A program made the translations under genes and the position numbers. Under the pieces are notes generated by a model. The model was not told the origin of the DNA, searched no databases, and saw only the letters and a program-made list of their open reading frames with translations. This document shows positions 17,167 to 26,400 of a DNA stretch of 57,632 bases, piece by piece. Source of the stretch: an uncultured Acidimicrobiaceae bacterium (GTDB taxonomy: Bacteria; Actinomycetota; Acidimicrobiia; Acidimicrobiales; Ilumatobacteraceae); NCBI GenBank assembly GCA_903919455.1, contig CAIXIJ010000139.1, positions 1-57,632 of the forward strand, written 5' to 3'. Every line of letters starts with the position of its first letter. Position 1 is the first letter of the stretch.

Positions 17167-18333
17167 TTAGCCGAACAGCGGCACCGACGCGAGCAGCTTC
17201 GGGTTCAGCCTCACGGTGCCTACGCCCAGCCCACTGCCGGCAGCGTGGTGATGGATCCAGTCGTTCGTCGCATCGGAGGCCAACGCGTCGAGCACCCGTT
17301 GCGGCTGGTCGGTGATGCACGTGATGACCGGCACGCCGGGCAGCCATTCGCCGCGCACGTCGTGCACGGCTTCGACGCGAGCCGTTTGATTGGCGATGAG
17401 GATCTTCGGCACCAGCCGCTGAGCTGCCCACCGCTGCAGCGCCGGGGACAGTCGCTCCAACGCCACCCGCGGCGCCGCGTACCGCTGCTTCGCGAACCGC
17501 ACCGGCTTCGACCCCCAATGACACACACCCGGGTCGATGAGCCCACACGTCACCAACGGGGGCCCACCCACATCGTCGCCCACAGCACCGACTAGCCCGT
17601 AGTACTGGTCGCGGAAGTCGGCGGTGAACGTCGCGATGTCGCCCAACACCGGGCCGTCGTGCGCGGGCAGAACACCACCTGCGATGAGGCCCGACCACTT
17701 CGATGGCGTCGGCAACGGCTCCAGCGTTTCGAACGACGGCCCATACGACCGCCGCACCATGCCCGGCTCACCGCCCACTTCCCAAACCCCCGCCCACACG
17801 CGCACGTTGGCGTCGAACATCAGCGTGTCGGTCCACCACATCCAGCGCAGCGCCGCCACGCGATCCACCTCGGCTCGGATGGCCTGCGAATCGCGCGCCG
17901 ACAGCAGCGACTGCGGCAGCACCAGACCAACTCGCCCACCGGGGCGCACCAGTCGCATGGCAAGTGCCAGAAACTCAGCGGCGGCATCCGCATACGGCCC
18001 ACCACCGAACTTCGAGCGGCCGCCGCGCGACGTGAGTGATGACAGTTGGTTCAGGTACGGCGGGTTGCCCACCAGTACGTCGAACCGTTGCTCCCCCCAC
18101 TCGCGCTGCAGCGCATCGTCATGCACGAATGCCGTGTTCGGGTCGATGTCAACGCCGGTCTGCTGCGGCAAGCCGGTAGCACGAAGGAACCGTCCATCGC
18201 CACACGCTGGGTCCAGCACGCTGATCGCGCCGGGAAAGACGGCCTCGCGAACCACGGCATCCACCAACGCTAACGGCGTGTACCACTCACCCAACTGTTT
18301 GCGCCGACGCGGCTCACGTTGGGGTTCGCTCAC
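17167..18333 (-). CDS. Orphan N6-adenine DNA methyltransferase-like protein
   Basis: 388 residues, GTG start. Near the N terminus are [17 protein letters not shown] (the GxxYTP segment of N6-methylases), the AdoMet loop [14 protein letters not shown], and catalytic motif [10 protein letters not shown]. These belong to the TaqI/Eco57I-like gamma class that methylates adenine in DNA. The C-terminal region holds a plausible target-recognition part. No restriction enzyme, specificity subunit or helicase is adjacent, so it is solitary, perhaps regulatory. A protein/RNA target is less likely given NPPY. It shares a 24-bp divergent promoter region with coaA. Confidence 0.78.
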   Translation of the reverse strand: MSEPQREPRRRKQLGEWYTPLALVDAVVREAVFPGAISVLDPACGDGRFLRATGLPQQTGVDIDPNTAFVHDDALQREWGEQRFDVLVGNPPYLNQLSSLTSRGGRSKFGGGPYADAAAEFLALAMRLVRPGGRVGLVLPQSLLSARDSQAIRAEVDRVAALRWMWWTDTLMFDANVRVWAGVWEVGGEPGMVRRSYGPSFETLEPLPTPSKWSGLIAGGVLPAHDGPVLGDIATFTADFRDQYYGLVGAVGDDVGGPPLVTCGLIDPGVCHWGSKPVRFAKQRYAAPRVALERLSPALQRWAAQRLVPKILIANQTARVEAVHDVRGEWLPGVPVITCITDQPQRVLDALASDATNDWIHHHAAGSGLGVGTVRLNPKLLASVPLFG

Positions 18334-18339
18334 GCACTC

Positions 18340-18345
18340 AGCGTA
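18340..18345 (-). promoter_or_regulatory. -10-like TACGCT of the methylase gene
   Basis: Minus-strand TACGCT ends 6 nt before the GTG at 18333. It shares its TA with the coaA -10 on the opposite strand (18344-18349). Confidence 0.45.
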
Positions 18346-18349
18346 GGGT
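18344..18349 (+). promoter_or_regulatory. -10-like TAGGGT of coaA
   Basis: TAGGGT ends 8 nt before the GTG at 18358, predicting a leaderless coaA mRNA. It overlaps the methylase -10 on the other strand, so polymerase cannot occupy both at once. Confidence 0.45.
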
Positions 18350-18357
18350 TTCGCTTC

Positions 18358-19311
18358 GTGACCGCACCGGACCCGATGCCCACGAGCGACCGCTACCTGA
18401 ACTTCGATCGCTCCGAATGGGCGGAGTTGCGCGCTGCAACTCCGCTGACGCTGCGCGAACCCGACCTCGAACAGTTGCGCGGCATCAACGATCGCATCGA
18501 TCTCGATGAGGTCGCAGCGGTGTATCTGCCGCTCACCCGACTGCTGAACCTGTACGTCGCTGCAACGCAGAACCTGCACAAGGCATCGGCGGCGTTCCTC
18601 GGCACGCTGGCTCCGAAGGTGCCGTACGTCATCGGTGTGGCGGGCAGCGTGGCCGTGGGAAAGAGCACGTTCGCCCGTTTGCTCCAAGCACTGCTGGCGC
18701 GCTGGCCAGATCACCCGAAGGTGGAACTCGTCACCACCGACGGCTTCCTGTACCCGAACCGGGTGTTGGAAGAGCGCGGCATCATGAACCGCAAGGGCTT
18801 CCCGGAGAGTTACGACACGCGTCGGCTGTTGCAGTTCCTACGCGAGTTGAAGAGCGGCGCCGCCGAGGTGAGCGCGCCGGTGTACAGCCACGTCGTGTAC
18901 GACATCGTCGACGGCGAGCACGTGACCGTGCACCAGCCCGACATCCTCATTCTCGAAGGCCTGAACGTTCTGCAGGTGGGGAACACCGCCGATGTGGCGA
19001 ACCCCGAGTTCGTGAGCGATTACTTCGACTTCTCGATCTACATCGACGCCGACGAGAGCGACATCGAAGAGTTCTACATCCAGCGGTTCCTCACACTGTG
19101 CGAGACGGTCTTCCAGAACCCCGACAGCTTCTTCCAGCACTACGCGCACCTCACGCGCGAGGAGGCCACCGAGACCGCCCGTTTCATCTGGCGCGAGATC
19201 AACGGCAAGAACCTGCGCGAGAACATCGACCCCACCAAGGGTCGCGCCGGGCTGCTGCTGCGCAAGGGCGTCGACCACCGCGTCACCAACGTCTCGCTGC
19301 GCCGGCTGTGA
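18358..19311 (+). CDS. coaA: Pantothenate kinase, type I
   Basis: 317 residues from GTG 18358 (ATG 18376 possible). Phosphorylates pantothenate, the first step of coenzyme A synthesis. It matches actinobacterial CoaA throughout: [13 protein letters not shown] opening, P-loop [12 protein letters not shown] (about 93-104), [45 protein letters not shown]. Type I enzymes are usually feedback-inhibited by CoA. The stop overlaps the next start (TGATG), so the lipoprotein gene is translationally coupled. Confidence 0.94.
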   Translation: MTAPDPMPTSDRYLNFDRSEWAELRAATPLTLREPDLEQLRGINDRIDLDEVAAVYLPLTRLLNLYVAATQNLHKASAAFLGTLAPKVPYVIGVAGSVAVGKSTFARLLQALLARWPDHPKVELVTTDGFLYPNRVLEERGIMNRKGFPESYDTRRLLQFLRELKSGAAEVSAPVYSHVVYDIVDGEHVTVHQPDILILEGLNVLQVGNTADVANPEFVSDYFDFSIYIDADESDIEEFYIQRFLTLCETVFQNPDSFFQHYAHLTREEATETARFIWREINGKNLRENIDPTKGRAGLLLRKGVDHRVTNVSLRRL

Positions 19312-19826
19312 TGCGCCGATTCGGGTTGCTCTGCGCGGCGGCGCTGCTGCTGGTGGCGTGCGCCGACAAGCCGATCGTGGTGCAGCCCTACGACAAGGCG
19401 CCAGTGCCGCCTGTGCCCGACCGCACCATGCCCGTGCTCATCGGCAACACACCGCTGCCCGATGGCCAGTACTGGTCGGAGACCGTGGAGGTCACCGGGT
19501 TCCGATTGAAGTTCACACTGAGCCAGGCGTTCTTCGGGCCCGCCTGCGAAGCCGAACTCGGGGCTGCCGCTTGCACCGGCGACCACGGTCTGCGCACCGA
19601 CCCCTCCCGCGACATCGTGGTGGCCACTGCGGGCCGCGCCCCTATCAGCGTTGTTACCGACAAGCGGCAGAACTATGCGGTCACCTCCGATGAGATCGTG
19701 AACCTCATCGGTGGCGGCACGCCCGCGGCCGACGCACCCGAGGGGTTCACCTACCACCCCTATCCGTTCCTGCTCACGGTGCGCACCGATGAGGTCGTGG
19801 CGATCCAGCAGATCTGGACCCCCTGA
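19311..19826 (+). CDS. Small lipoprotein of unknown function
   Basis: 171 residues. Type II signal peptide [20 protein letters not shown] with lipobox LVAC, lipidated Cys17. The mature part has a Pro-rich linker (VPPVPDRTMP) and a short beta-rich domain with a Cys pair (FGPACEAELGAAACTGD) that could form a disulfide outside the membrane. No family recognised. It overlaps the coaA stop by one base, so it is co-expressed with CoA synthesis although no functional link is evident. Confidence 0.72.
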   Translation: MRRFGLLCAAALLLVACADKPIVVQPYDKAPVPPVPDRTMPVLIGNTPLPDGQYWSETVEVTGFRLKFTLSQAFFGPACEAELGAAACTGDHGLRTDPSRDIVVATAGRAPISVVTDKRQNYAVTSDEIVNLIGGGTPAADAPEGFTYHPYPFLLTVRTDEVVAIQQIWTP

Positions 19827-19852
19827 CGCCCTTGTATGCCTAGGGGCTGGAG

Positions 19853-20548
19853 TCAGAGACCGAGCCAGGCGGGGAGGTCGGCGATGGAAGCAAGTTCGGC
19901 GAAGTGCTCGTCGTGCTCCACGTGCTCTAGCTCCCACAGCAGTGGGTACGGCACGTGCACGGCCGTGCCACCGAGGGCCATCACCGGCAGGATGTCGCTG
20001 CGCACGCTGTTACCCACCATGCAGAACCGGGCCGGGGCGATGCCGCGGCCGGCGAGCACCTTGCGGTACGCCTCGGGGTCCTTCTCCAACAGAATCTCGA
20101 CATGCTCGAAGTGGTGTGCCAGGCCACTGGTCTCCACCTTGAACGTTTGGTGGATGAGGTCGCCCTTGGTGATGAGCACCATCCGGTAGGACCGACCCAC
20201 GGCAGCCAGCACTTCGGGCACGTGCGGCAGCAACCTCACCGGCGCAGTGAGGTCGGCCCGCACCAACTCCACCAACTGCGCGATCACACTGGTGGGCACG
20301 CGTCCTTCCGTGATCGTGATGGCCGCTTCCACCGCCGAAAGACCGAAGGCCTTCACGCCGTAGCCGAACGTGTGCAGGTTCTTGCGCTCTACCGCGGTGA
20401 GCGCCGCCTTCACGTCCACACCGTCGGCGGCATATGGCGACACCCACTCCGCGAACGTGGCTTCAGCCTTTGCGAACGAATCCTCGCTGTGCCACAGCGT
20501 GTCGTCGGCGTCGAAGCCGATGACGTCGAAGGACTCAGCCGCGGTCAC
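19853..20548 (-). CDS. HAD-superfamily hydrolase
   Basis: 231 residues. HAD motifs are complete: I, IGFDADDTLW (nucleophile and acid Asp); II, VLITKGD (Thr); III, Lys in LLEKDPEAYRKVL; IV, MVGNSVRSDI. The helical cap after motif I fits the phosphoglycolate-phosphatase/haloacid dehalogenase group. Probably a small-molecule phosphatase. Last gene of a tight operon: its start overlaps the stop of the HTH gene by 4 bp (ATGA). Confidence 0.85.
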   Translation of the reverse strand: MTAAESFDVIGFDADDTLWHSEDSFAKAEATFAEWVSPYAADGVDVKAALTAVERKNLHTFGYGVKAFGLSAVEAAITITEGRVPTSVIAQLVELVRADLTAPVRLLPHVPEVLAAVGRSYRMVLITKGDLIHQTFKVETSGLAHHFEHVEILLEKDPEAYRKVLAGRGIAPARFCMVGNSVRSDILPVMALGGTAVHVPYPLLWELEHVEHDEHFAELASIADLPAWLGL

Positions 20549-20913
20549 CGGTGCAGAGCGTTCAGGTAGTTGTAGACCGTGATGCGGCTGACACCCATCG
20601 CATCGGCTACGTCTTCGACGGCCCGGCGCAAGGTGAACGCACCTCGGTCGTCGAGCAGGCGAATTGCGCGTTGCTTGTCTTCACGGCTCAACGTGGGCAG
20701 CGGCGCACCGAGCTCGCGCTCGACCGATTCGATGAGGCGATCGAGCGCACCGTGCAACGGGGCAGGACGCACCGCAGCGATCACTTCGCCCTCCCACTTC
20801 AACGGCAGGTCGCCGGGCTCGCGCTCGTCGGCGGCAACCAGCGACGCACCGAGCGTCTCCACGATGGGTTTCACCGCCAGCACCAGCGGGTGACGCGGGA
20901 GCTTGCTACTCAC
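20545..20913 (-). CDS. DauR-like helix-turn-helix protein
   Basis: 122 residues. The C-terminal third, GAFTLRRAVEDVADAMGVSR followed by ITVYNYLNAL, matches the HTH that ends YheO/DauR-type regulators. The N-terminal half (HPLVLAVKPIVETLGASLVA) is too short for the full YheO-like PAS sensor, so it is a trimmed member or only an HTH with a small sensor. It overlaps both neighbours by 4 bp, sitting between the thiamine-binding-like protein and the HAD hydrolase. Confidence 0.7.
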   Translation of the reverse strand: MSSKLPRHPLVLAVKPIVETLGASLVAADEREPGDLPLKWEGEVIAAVRPAPLHGALDRLIESVERELGAPLPTLSREDKQRAIRLLDDRGAFTLRRAVEDVADAMGVSRITVYNYLNALHR

Positions 20914-21152
20914 TGGCTGTCCCCGAGTTGTTCCACGTGCAGGTTCACATGCGTAGCGCCATTGGCGAACGCGGCGGCGATGACGGCGCCCGACACCTCG
21001 TGCAGTTGCGACTGGGCAACAGTGCAGCTTGAACCGAAGGGGCCGAACTCAACCTCCACGCCCAGCGCTTCGGCGGCATCCACCGCGGCGCGCACGTGGG
21101 GCCCGGGATTGCCTTCGGTGAAAGGCTCGATGGTGAACTCCAGCAGCAGCAC
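20910..21152 (-). CDS. Thiamine-binding-like protein (MTH1187/YkoF/DUF77 fold)
   Basis: 80 residues from GTG 21152: VLLLEFTIEPFTEGNPGPHV, then VEVEFGPFGSSC and ATHVNLHVEQLG. This ferredoxin-like fold family (also called DUF77) includes thiamine-pyrimidine binders that normally form tetramers. The start is supported by TACCAT 6 nt upstream; a longer frame upstream to 21284 looks non-coding. First gene of a three-gene operon with an HTH protein and a phosphatase, which suggests ligand-responsive control, possibly of a thiamine-related metabolite (inference). Confidence 0.7.
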   Translation of the reverse strand: MLLLEFTIEPFTEGNPGPHVRAAVDAAEALGVEVEFGPFGSSCTVAQSQLHEVSGAVIAAAFANGATHVNLHVEQLGDSQ

Positions 21153-21158
21153 GCTGGA

Positions 21159-21164
21159 ATGGTA
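21159..21164 (-). promoter_or_regulatory. -10-like TACCAT of the thiamine-binding/HTH/HAD operon
   Basis: Minus-strand TACCAT ends 6 nt before the GTG at 21152. It sets the start of this short gene and predicts a leaderless operon mRNA. Confidence 0.45.
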
Positions 21165-21308
21165 GCGACCGAGCACGCTGCGACGCGCGGGCGACCCCGC
21201 CGGTGAGTTCCACGGGGCGAACATGAGGCCAGAAGGTCTCCCATTCCTCCACCGCAGCCGTCCACGCTCGTTCTGTACAGACAACGACTCATGATCCGTA
21301 CAGAGTTC

Positions 21309-21578
21309 TCAGCGGACACCCATCACTCGCTGGAGGTCGGCCGAGCGGGCGACGCAGTCGCGGCCCGCTGCGTCGAAGGCCTGGTTCAACTGACGCAGCG
21401 CGTTGCGGAACGTGGTGTTCCACGCGTGCTCGAACTGGTCGCGTGCCGGGCCCACCCAGGTGGTGCCACCGAGCGCCGACGTCACGGTGCTGAGCACGCC
21501 ATCGATGCTGGCCATCTGATGCTGCAGCGATCGACCCAGCTGCGCGAGCTGTTCAGGGTTGGCGCCATACATGGTCAT
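21309..21578 (-). CDS. WXG100-family (ESAT-6-like) protein
   Basis: 89 residues, start MTMYGANPEQL after a GGAGACC ribosome site. Two amphipathic helices flank GTTWVGPARDQFEHAW, with W-V-G as the WxG turn. WXG100 proteins are secreted as helical-hairpin dimers by type VII systems. The tail (RSADLQRVMGVR) lacks an obvious YxxxD/E export signal, so it may leave as a heterodimer or act inside the machine. It stands alone, with no EccC, EspG or second WXG100 adjacent; the nearest FtsK-type ATPase is 34 kb away at the window end. Confidence 0.85.
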   Translation of the reverse strand: MTMYGANPEQLAQLGRSLQHQMASIDGVLSTVTSALGGTTWVGPARDQFEHAWNTTFRNALRQLNQAFDAAGRDCVARSADLQRVMGVR

Positions 21579-21656
21579 CGGAAGGTCTCCTTCTGCGCCA
21601 CCCGATGCGGCGCACACCCTCACTGGGTACGGCGAGACGACCGGATCGGCAGAATC

Positions 21657-22172
21657 TCAGCGAAGGTGCAGCAACGGCAGCAGCAGCGCCACGTTGTCGG
21701 GCACGAACCGCTCGGTCGCCAGCAACGACTGCAGGCCCGCTGCATCCACCCAGCGCACCTCGGCGATCTCGCCGTCGGTGAACGTGAACGGGCCGTCGTG
21801 CACGCAGGAGTACCCGCGACCGATCAGGGCCACATCTTCATCGGTGAAACGGCCCTCGCCGAGGTACTCCATCGGGTTCGCCTCGATACCCAACTCTTCG
21901 GCCAACTCGCGACGAGCCGCATCGTCGTACTCCTCGCCGGTAGCTACCACGCCACCGGCGGCGAGATCCCACATGCCGGGCCACACATCTTTGGTGTCGG
22001 CACGGCGGTGTACCAGCAGACGACCATCGCTGCCGAACACGGCGATCGATACGGCCCGATGCTGCAACCGGTGGGCACGCATCTCGGCGCGGGTCACGGT
22101 TCGCACGACTCGATCGTCGTCGTCCACCACGTCGACGAGTTCCGCCGACGGTTCGCCTGCCGACCCCTGCAC
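21657..22172 (-). CDS. NUDIX hydrolase
   Basis: 171 residues. The full Nudix box is present: GVVATGEEYDDAARRELAEE followed by LGI (G-x5-E-x7-REUxEExGU). The preceding HRAVSIAVFGSDGRLLVHRR and DVWPGMWDLAAGG resemble the YfcD/IPP-isomerase-like subgroup, so a nucleoside-diphosphate-linked substrate is probable but unspecified. GTG 22172 is preferred; the TTG at 22196 would overlap the divergent amidohydrolase start. Confidence 0.88.
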   Translation of the reverse strand: MQGSAGEPSAELVDVVDDDDRVVRTVTRAEMRAHRLQHRAVSIAVFGSDGRLLVHRRADTKDVWPGMWDLAAGGVVATGEEYDDAARRELAEELGIEANPMEYLGEGRFTDEDVALIGRGYSCVHDGPFTFTDGEIAEVRWVDAAGLQSLLATERFVPDNVALLLPLLHLR

Positions 22173-22183
22173 ACCGTCATGCC

Positions 22184-22189
22184 TAGCAT
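22184..22189 (+). promoter_or_regulatory. -10-like TAGCAT of the M20 amidohydrolase gene
   Basis: TAGCAT ends 6 nt before the ATG at 22196 without a ribosome site, inside the short divergent gap to the NUDIX gene. Confidence 0.45.
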
Positions 22190-22195
22190 GCGCCA

Positions 22196-23413
22196 ATGGA
22201 GATCAGCACCCTGCGCGAAGAAGCCCGAGATCTGCTCGATGAGACGGTTGCTCTGCGACGCACCCTGCACCAGTGGCCCGAGCTCGGCAACGATCTGCCG
22301 GCCACCCGCGAGAACGTACTCAGTGCCCTCGACGGCCTGCCGCTCGACATCACGTTGCACGAGACCACCAGCGGCATTGCGGCAGTGCTCGATGGTGGCA
22401 AGCCTGGGCCCACGGTGCTGCTGCGCGGCGACATGGACGCTCTGCCCATGCCCGAAGACACGGGCTTGGAGTTCCAGTCGAAAGTGGATGGCGCCATGCA
22501 CGCCTGCGGCCACGACGCCCACACCGCGATGCTGGTGGGCGCGGCCAAGCTGCTCAGCGCCCGCCAGGCCGACTTGCCGGGTCGCGTGCTGTTCATGTTC
22601 CAGCCCGGCGAGGAGGGCTATGGCGGCGCCGAGTTCATGCTGAACGAGGGCCTGCTGGATCTCGGCGCTCGCGCCGACGGCTCCGAGTCGCCCATCACCG
22701 GTGCCTACGCGCTCCACATCACCGCCAACCTGCCGAGTGGCTGGATCGCCAGCAAGGGTGGCGCAGCGATGGCCTCAGCCGACCGGGTGATCATCACCGT
22801 CACCGGCCGCGGCGGGCATGCCAGCCAACCGCACGCAGCCCTCGACCCCATTCCGATCGCATGCGAGATCGTGCAGGCACTGCAGATGATGGTGACGCGC
22901 ACCATCGATGTGTTCGACCCCACCGTCGTCACGGTGGGCCGCATCACTGCCGGCACCACCAACAATGTCATCCCCGAGACCGCCGAGATCGAAGGCACCA
23001 TCCGCGCGGTCAGCGAGCGCACGCGGGCCAAGGTGCGCGACGGTATTCGTCGGGTGGCCGAGGGCGTTGCCGCCGCCCACGATGCACAGGTCGACATTGC
23101 GTTCCGCGACGGCTACCCGGTCACCGTGAACAACCCGGGTTCCGCCCAGTTCTCGATGGACGTGGCCCGCGAGGTGCTCGGCGCGAAGTCGGTCGTGGAG
23201 ATGCCGAACCCCACGATGGGTGCCGAAGACTTCAGCTACGTGCTGAACCGCATCCCCGGCAGCATGATGTTCCTCGGCGGCACTCCGCACGACCGCGATC
23301 TGTCGAAGGCGGCACCCAACCACAGCAACCGGGTGTACTTCGACGAGAACGCCATGGTCGATGGCATGGCCGTCTACTCAGCCATGGCATTGCGTCACCT
23401 CACCAAGTCCTGA
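22196..23413 (+). CDS. M20-family amidohydrolase (hippurate hydrolase-like)
   Basis: 405-residue cytoplasmic metallo-amidase. Signature segments: RRTLHQWPELG, LLRGDMDALPMPE (metal Asp), MHACGHDAHTAML (Cys/His), GEEGYGGAEFML (catalytic Glu), ALHITANLPSGW (His), MGAEDFSYVL and PNHSNRVYFDE near the end. These fit the M20D group that cleaves N-acyl or indole-acetyl amino acids such as hippurate. The lid domain (about 185-300) is intact. The stop codon lies in the first unit of a 16-bp tandem repeat. Confidence 0.9.
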   Translation: MEISTLREEARDLLDETVALRRTLHQWPELGNDLPATRENVLSALDGLPLDITLHETTSGIAAVLDGGKPGPTVLLRGDMDALPMPEDTGLEFQSKVDGAMHACGHDAHTAMLVGAAKLLSARQADLPGRVLFMFQPGEEGYGGAEFMLNEGLLDLGARADGSESPITGAYALHITANLPSGWIASKGGAAMASADRVIITVTGRGGHASQPHAALDPIPIACEIVQALQMMVTRTIDVFDPTVVTVGRITAGTTNNVIPETAEIEGTIRAVSERTRAKVRDGIRRVAEGVAAAHDAQVDIAFRDGYPVTVNNPGSAQFSMDVAREVLGAKSVVEMPNPTMGAEDFSYVLNRIPGSMMFLGGTPHDRDLSKAAPNHSNRVYFDENAMVDGMAVYSAMALRHLTKS

Positions 23414-23460
23414 CACGACCCTGTCCTGACACGACCCTGGCCTGACACGACACCGGCCTG
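23409..23460. repeat. 16-bp tandem repeat spanning the amidohydrolase stop
   Basis: Three consecutive units, CCTGACACGACCCTGT, CCTGACACGACCCTGG and CCTGACACGACACCGG, then CCTG. Each contains TGA; the first holds the real stop (23411-23413). It ends 5 bp before the mannosidase stop, so it separates two convergent genes. Looks like local slippage duplication. Confidence 0.8.
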
Positions 23461-23465
23461 CAGAA

Positions 23466-26400
23466 CTAGCACAGGCGCAGCGTCACCAGTTCGAACGGCC
23501 GCAGGGTGATGGCGACGATGCCGTCGCTGGTCTCCAGCGCGTGATCGGCCTCTTCCAGCAGATTGCAGATGCGGGCGTCGGTGATGCGCCACGGCAGCCG
23601 CACCGAGGTGGCTGCACGGTCGCCGCACGCCTCGTAGAGACGCACGATCACGTCGCCGCTGCCATCGTCGGCGGTCTTCACGGCGCTCACTTCCACGCCA
23701 GCGCCGTCGACAGTGACGAGCGGGGTCGGCAGTTCCTCGCGCGCGCCGGCTGCCACCGAACGCAACGGGAGGTTCAACGCCTCGGCCTGACGCAGCACCT
23801 CGTGCAGGCCTGGCCCGTGAGGCAGCAGACTGATGGTGACGGAGTGCTGGCCGTGGTCCTGGGTGGGATCGGGGTACTTCGCGGCCCGCAGCAACGACAC
23901 ACGAATGCCACCGTCCTGCACGCCATGCCCGTAACGCCCGTCGTTCAGCACGGCCACGCCGAACGACGGCTCGCTGAGGTCCACATAGCGATGAGCGCAG
24001 ACCTCGAACTTCGCCGCGTCCCATGACGTGCTGGCGTGGGTGGGTCGCATCACGTGACCGAACTGAATGTCGCACGCTGCCTCGCGAGCGCGCACCGCCA
24101 TCGGCACCATCAGCGTGAGCAATTGTTCGTCCTCGTGCCAGTCCATGTCGAACGTCATGTCGATGCGCGGGCTGTCGGCCCTCATGGTGATGCGCTGCGC
24201 GATGGACGAGCGGCCAAAGGCTCGCACCACCTCCATCGTGGCTATCAACGGGCCGTTGTCGAGCACCCGCACGCTCTGCACACCACCGATGGCCGAGCCA
24301 AGGCCACGGGTCCATTCCTCCACGTCCCAGGCGTCGTAGTCCACCGGTTGGTCGGGCGCGAGTTCGAGCGTGATGCGCTCGCCTGCGGGCAGCACTTCGC
24401 GGCCGGCCTTCACGTCGATGACCGACGTGATGTTGCCGTCGAGATCCCATGCAAGCGCCACGTGACGGTTGGTGAACGAGTGCTCGGTCACCACGACCGC
24501 ATCCTCGACGGGTTGGGCCCACAGCTCACCCAAGCCGCAACCCGGCGCGGCGACCATGCACGCGTAGGTGCCGTCGTGCAGTTCCTGCGTGACGCTGCCA
24601 CCCGGCGGCGGACCCGCCACCGTCATGACCTCCGTGCGCGCATGGGTAGCGGCATTGGCCACCGACGGCTTCTCGGCCGCCAGTCGCTGGAGGGCCTGCA
24701 CGATCAATGCCTCGAGTCGCTCGGCCACGCGAGCGTGTGCCGCCTCGCTGTCCTCGTAGACCCACGCGATGCTGGAGCCGGGGATGATGTCGTGGAACTG
24801 CTGCAGCAGCACTTCCTTCCACAGTTCGTCGAGCTCGGCCGCCACCTCGGCTGGCACATCGCCACCCGACGCCCACCACAACTCGGCTTCACGCAACAGC
24901 ACTTCGCAGCGGCGGTTGCCCACCTTGGTCTTGGCCTGGCTGGTGAGCGTGCCGCGATGCATTTCGAAATACAGCTCGCCGCTCCACACGGGCACAGGAG
25001 CGCCGCTCTCGATCTCGGCTTCCACCTTGTCGAAGAAGTCGTCGGTGGTGCCCATCGACAGGCGAGGAGCGCCGTCGATATCGGCGAGTCGGCGACCGCG
25101 TTCCACCATCTCTCGGGTCGGGCCTCCGCCACCGTTGCCGTGGCCATAGGGCATCAGCGACCAGTCGCTCCAGCCGTGCTCCTTGAAGTTCGTCGCGCTG
25201 AACACCATCTCCTCGCTCTTCACCTCGGCGTTGTAAGTGTCGACTGGTGGGAAGTGGGTGAGCACCTCCGAGCCGTCGAGGCCCTGCCACACGAAGGTGC
25301 TATGCGGGAAGCGGTTCTGCTTGTTCCAGCTGAGCTTCTGGGTGATGAAACGGTCGCAGCCGCCGGCGCGGAAGATCTGCGGGAGCGAGGCGGGATAGCC
25401 GAACACGTCGGGAATCCAGACCTCCTTGCAGCGCATGCCGAACCGCGATTCGAAGTAGCGCTGCCCGTGCACCAACTGCCGCACGATGCTCTCGCCGCTG
25501 GGCAGGTTCATGTCGGCTTCCACCCACATGCCGCCCACGGGCTGCCACTGACCACGCTCCACTCGCTCCTTGATGCGCTGGAACACGGTGGGGTACTTCG
25601 TCTCCATCCAGTGGTACTGCACGGCCTGCGAGCACACGAACCGATACTCGGGGTACAGGTCCATCAACTGGGTCGCGGAGGCGAAGGTGCGCGCGCACTT
25701 GCGCACGGTCTCGCGGATGGGCCACAACCATGCGCTGTCGATGTGGGCGTGGCCAACGCCAATCACATGGTGCGCGCCATCGCGGGCGTGCAGATCGAGG
25801 GCGGGGGCCAACGCAGCGCGGGCCTCCACGGCACTGCCGGCCACGTCGGCGACGTCGACGGAGTTGAACGCCTGCTCGAGCTGGCGCAGCAGCCGATGGC
25901 GACGTTTGTCGGCGACGGGCAGCGCAGCCATCAGGCCCAGCAGCACCTCCACGTCGAGCAGCAGATGGAACACGTCGTCGTTGCGCAAGGCCAACGATGC
26001 CTGGCGCAATCGATACAACGGTTGGTCACCCGAGGTCTTCAACGTGCCGAGGTGACCGAAGCGCGTTCCCATCCGAGGGAAGGCAGGGTTCGAGGCAGCT
26101 TCCACCACGATTTGCAACGGGCCTGCGACGGCCGTGGGCAAGGGAAGGCCGGTGCGGCGTGGGTGGATTCCCTGCACGGGGAAGCCCTGCCCGTCGTCGT
26201 CCGGCAGCCACACGAGGCCCTCGCTCTGGAAACCTGCCGAGTCGGGGTGGAAGCCGAGGTCGATGACAGCTTCCAGCTGCGAGCCCACCCATTCGGCGGG
26301 CACGTCGGCGGTGAAGCGGAACCAGGTGGTCCCCCACGGTCGGCTCCATTGGGCGCCGATGGCGAACGGGCGGGCAGTCTGCGCCAGGCCTTCGATCGCC

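Noticed and set aside
15156-17315. Long plus-strand frame over enoyl-CoA hydratase and MATE genes
   Set aside because: Arg/Ala/His-rich shadow; MATE and crotonase motifs occupy other frames.
21273-21303. CTGTACAG and GTACAG copies near the WXG100 stop
   Set aside because: Two short motifs, one without palindromic context and both away from a start codon; too little to call an operator.
22173-22196. TTG start for the NUDIX gene
   Set aside because: Would overlap the divergent amidohydrolase start; GTG 22172 gives a normal family length.
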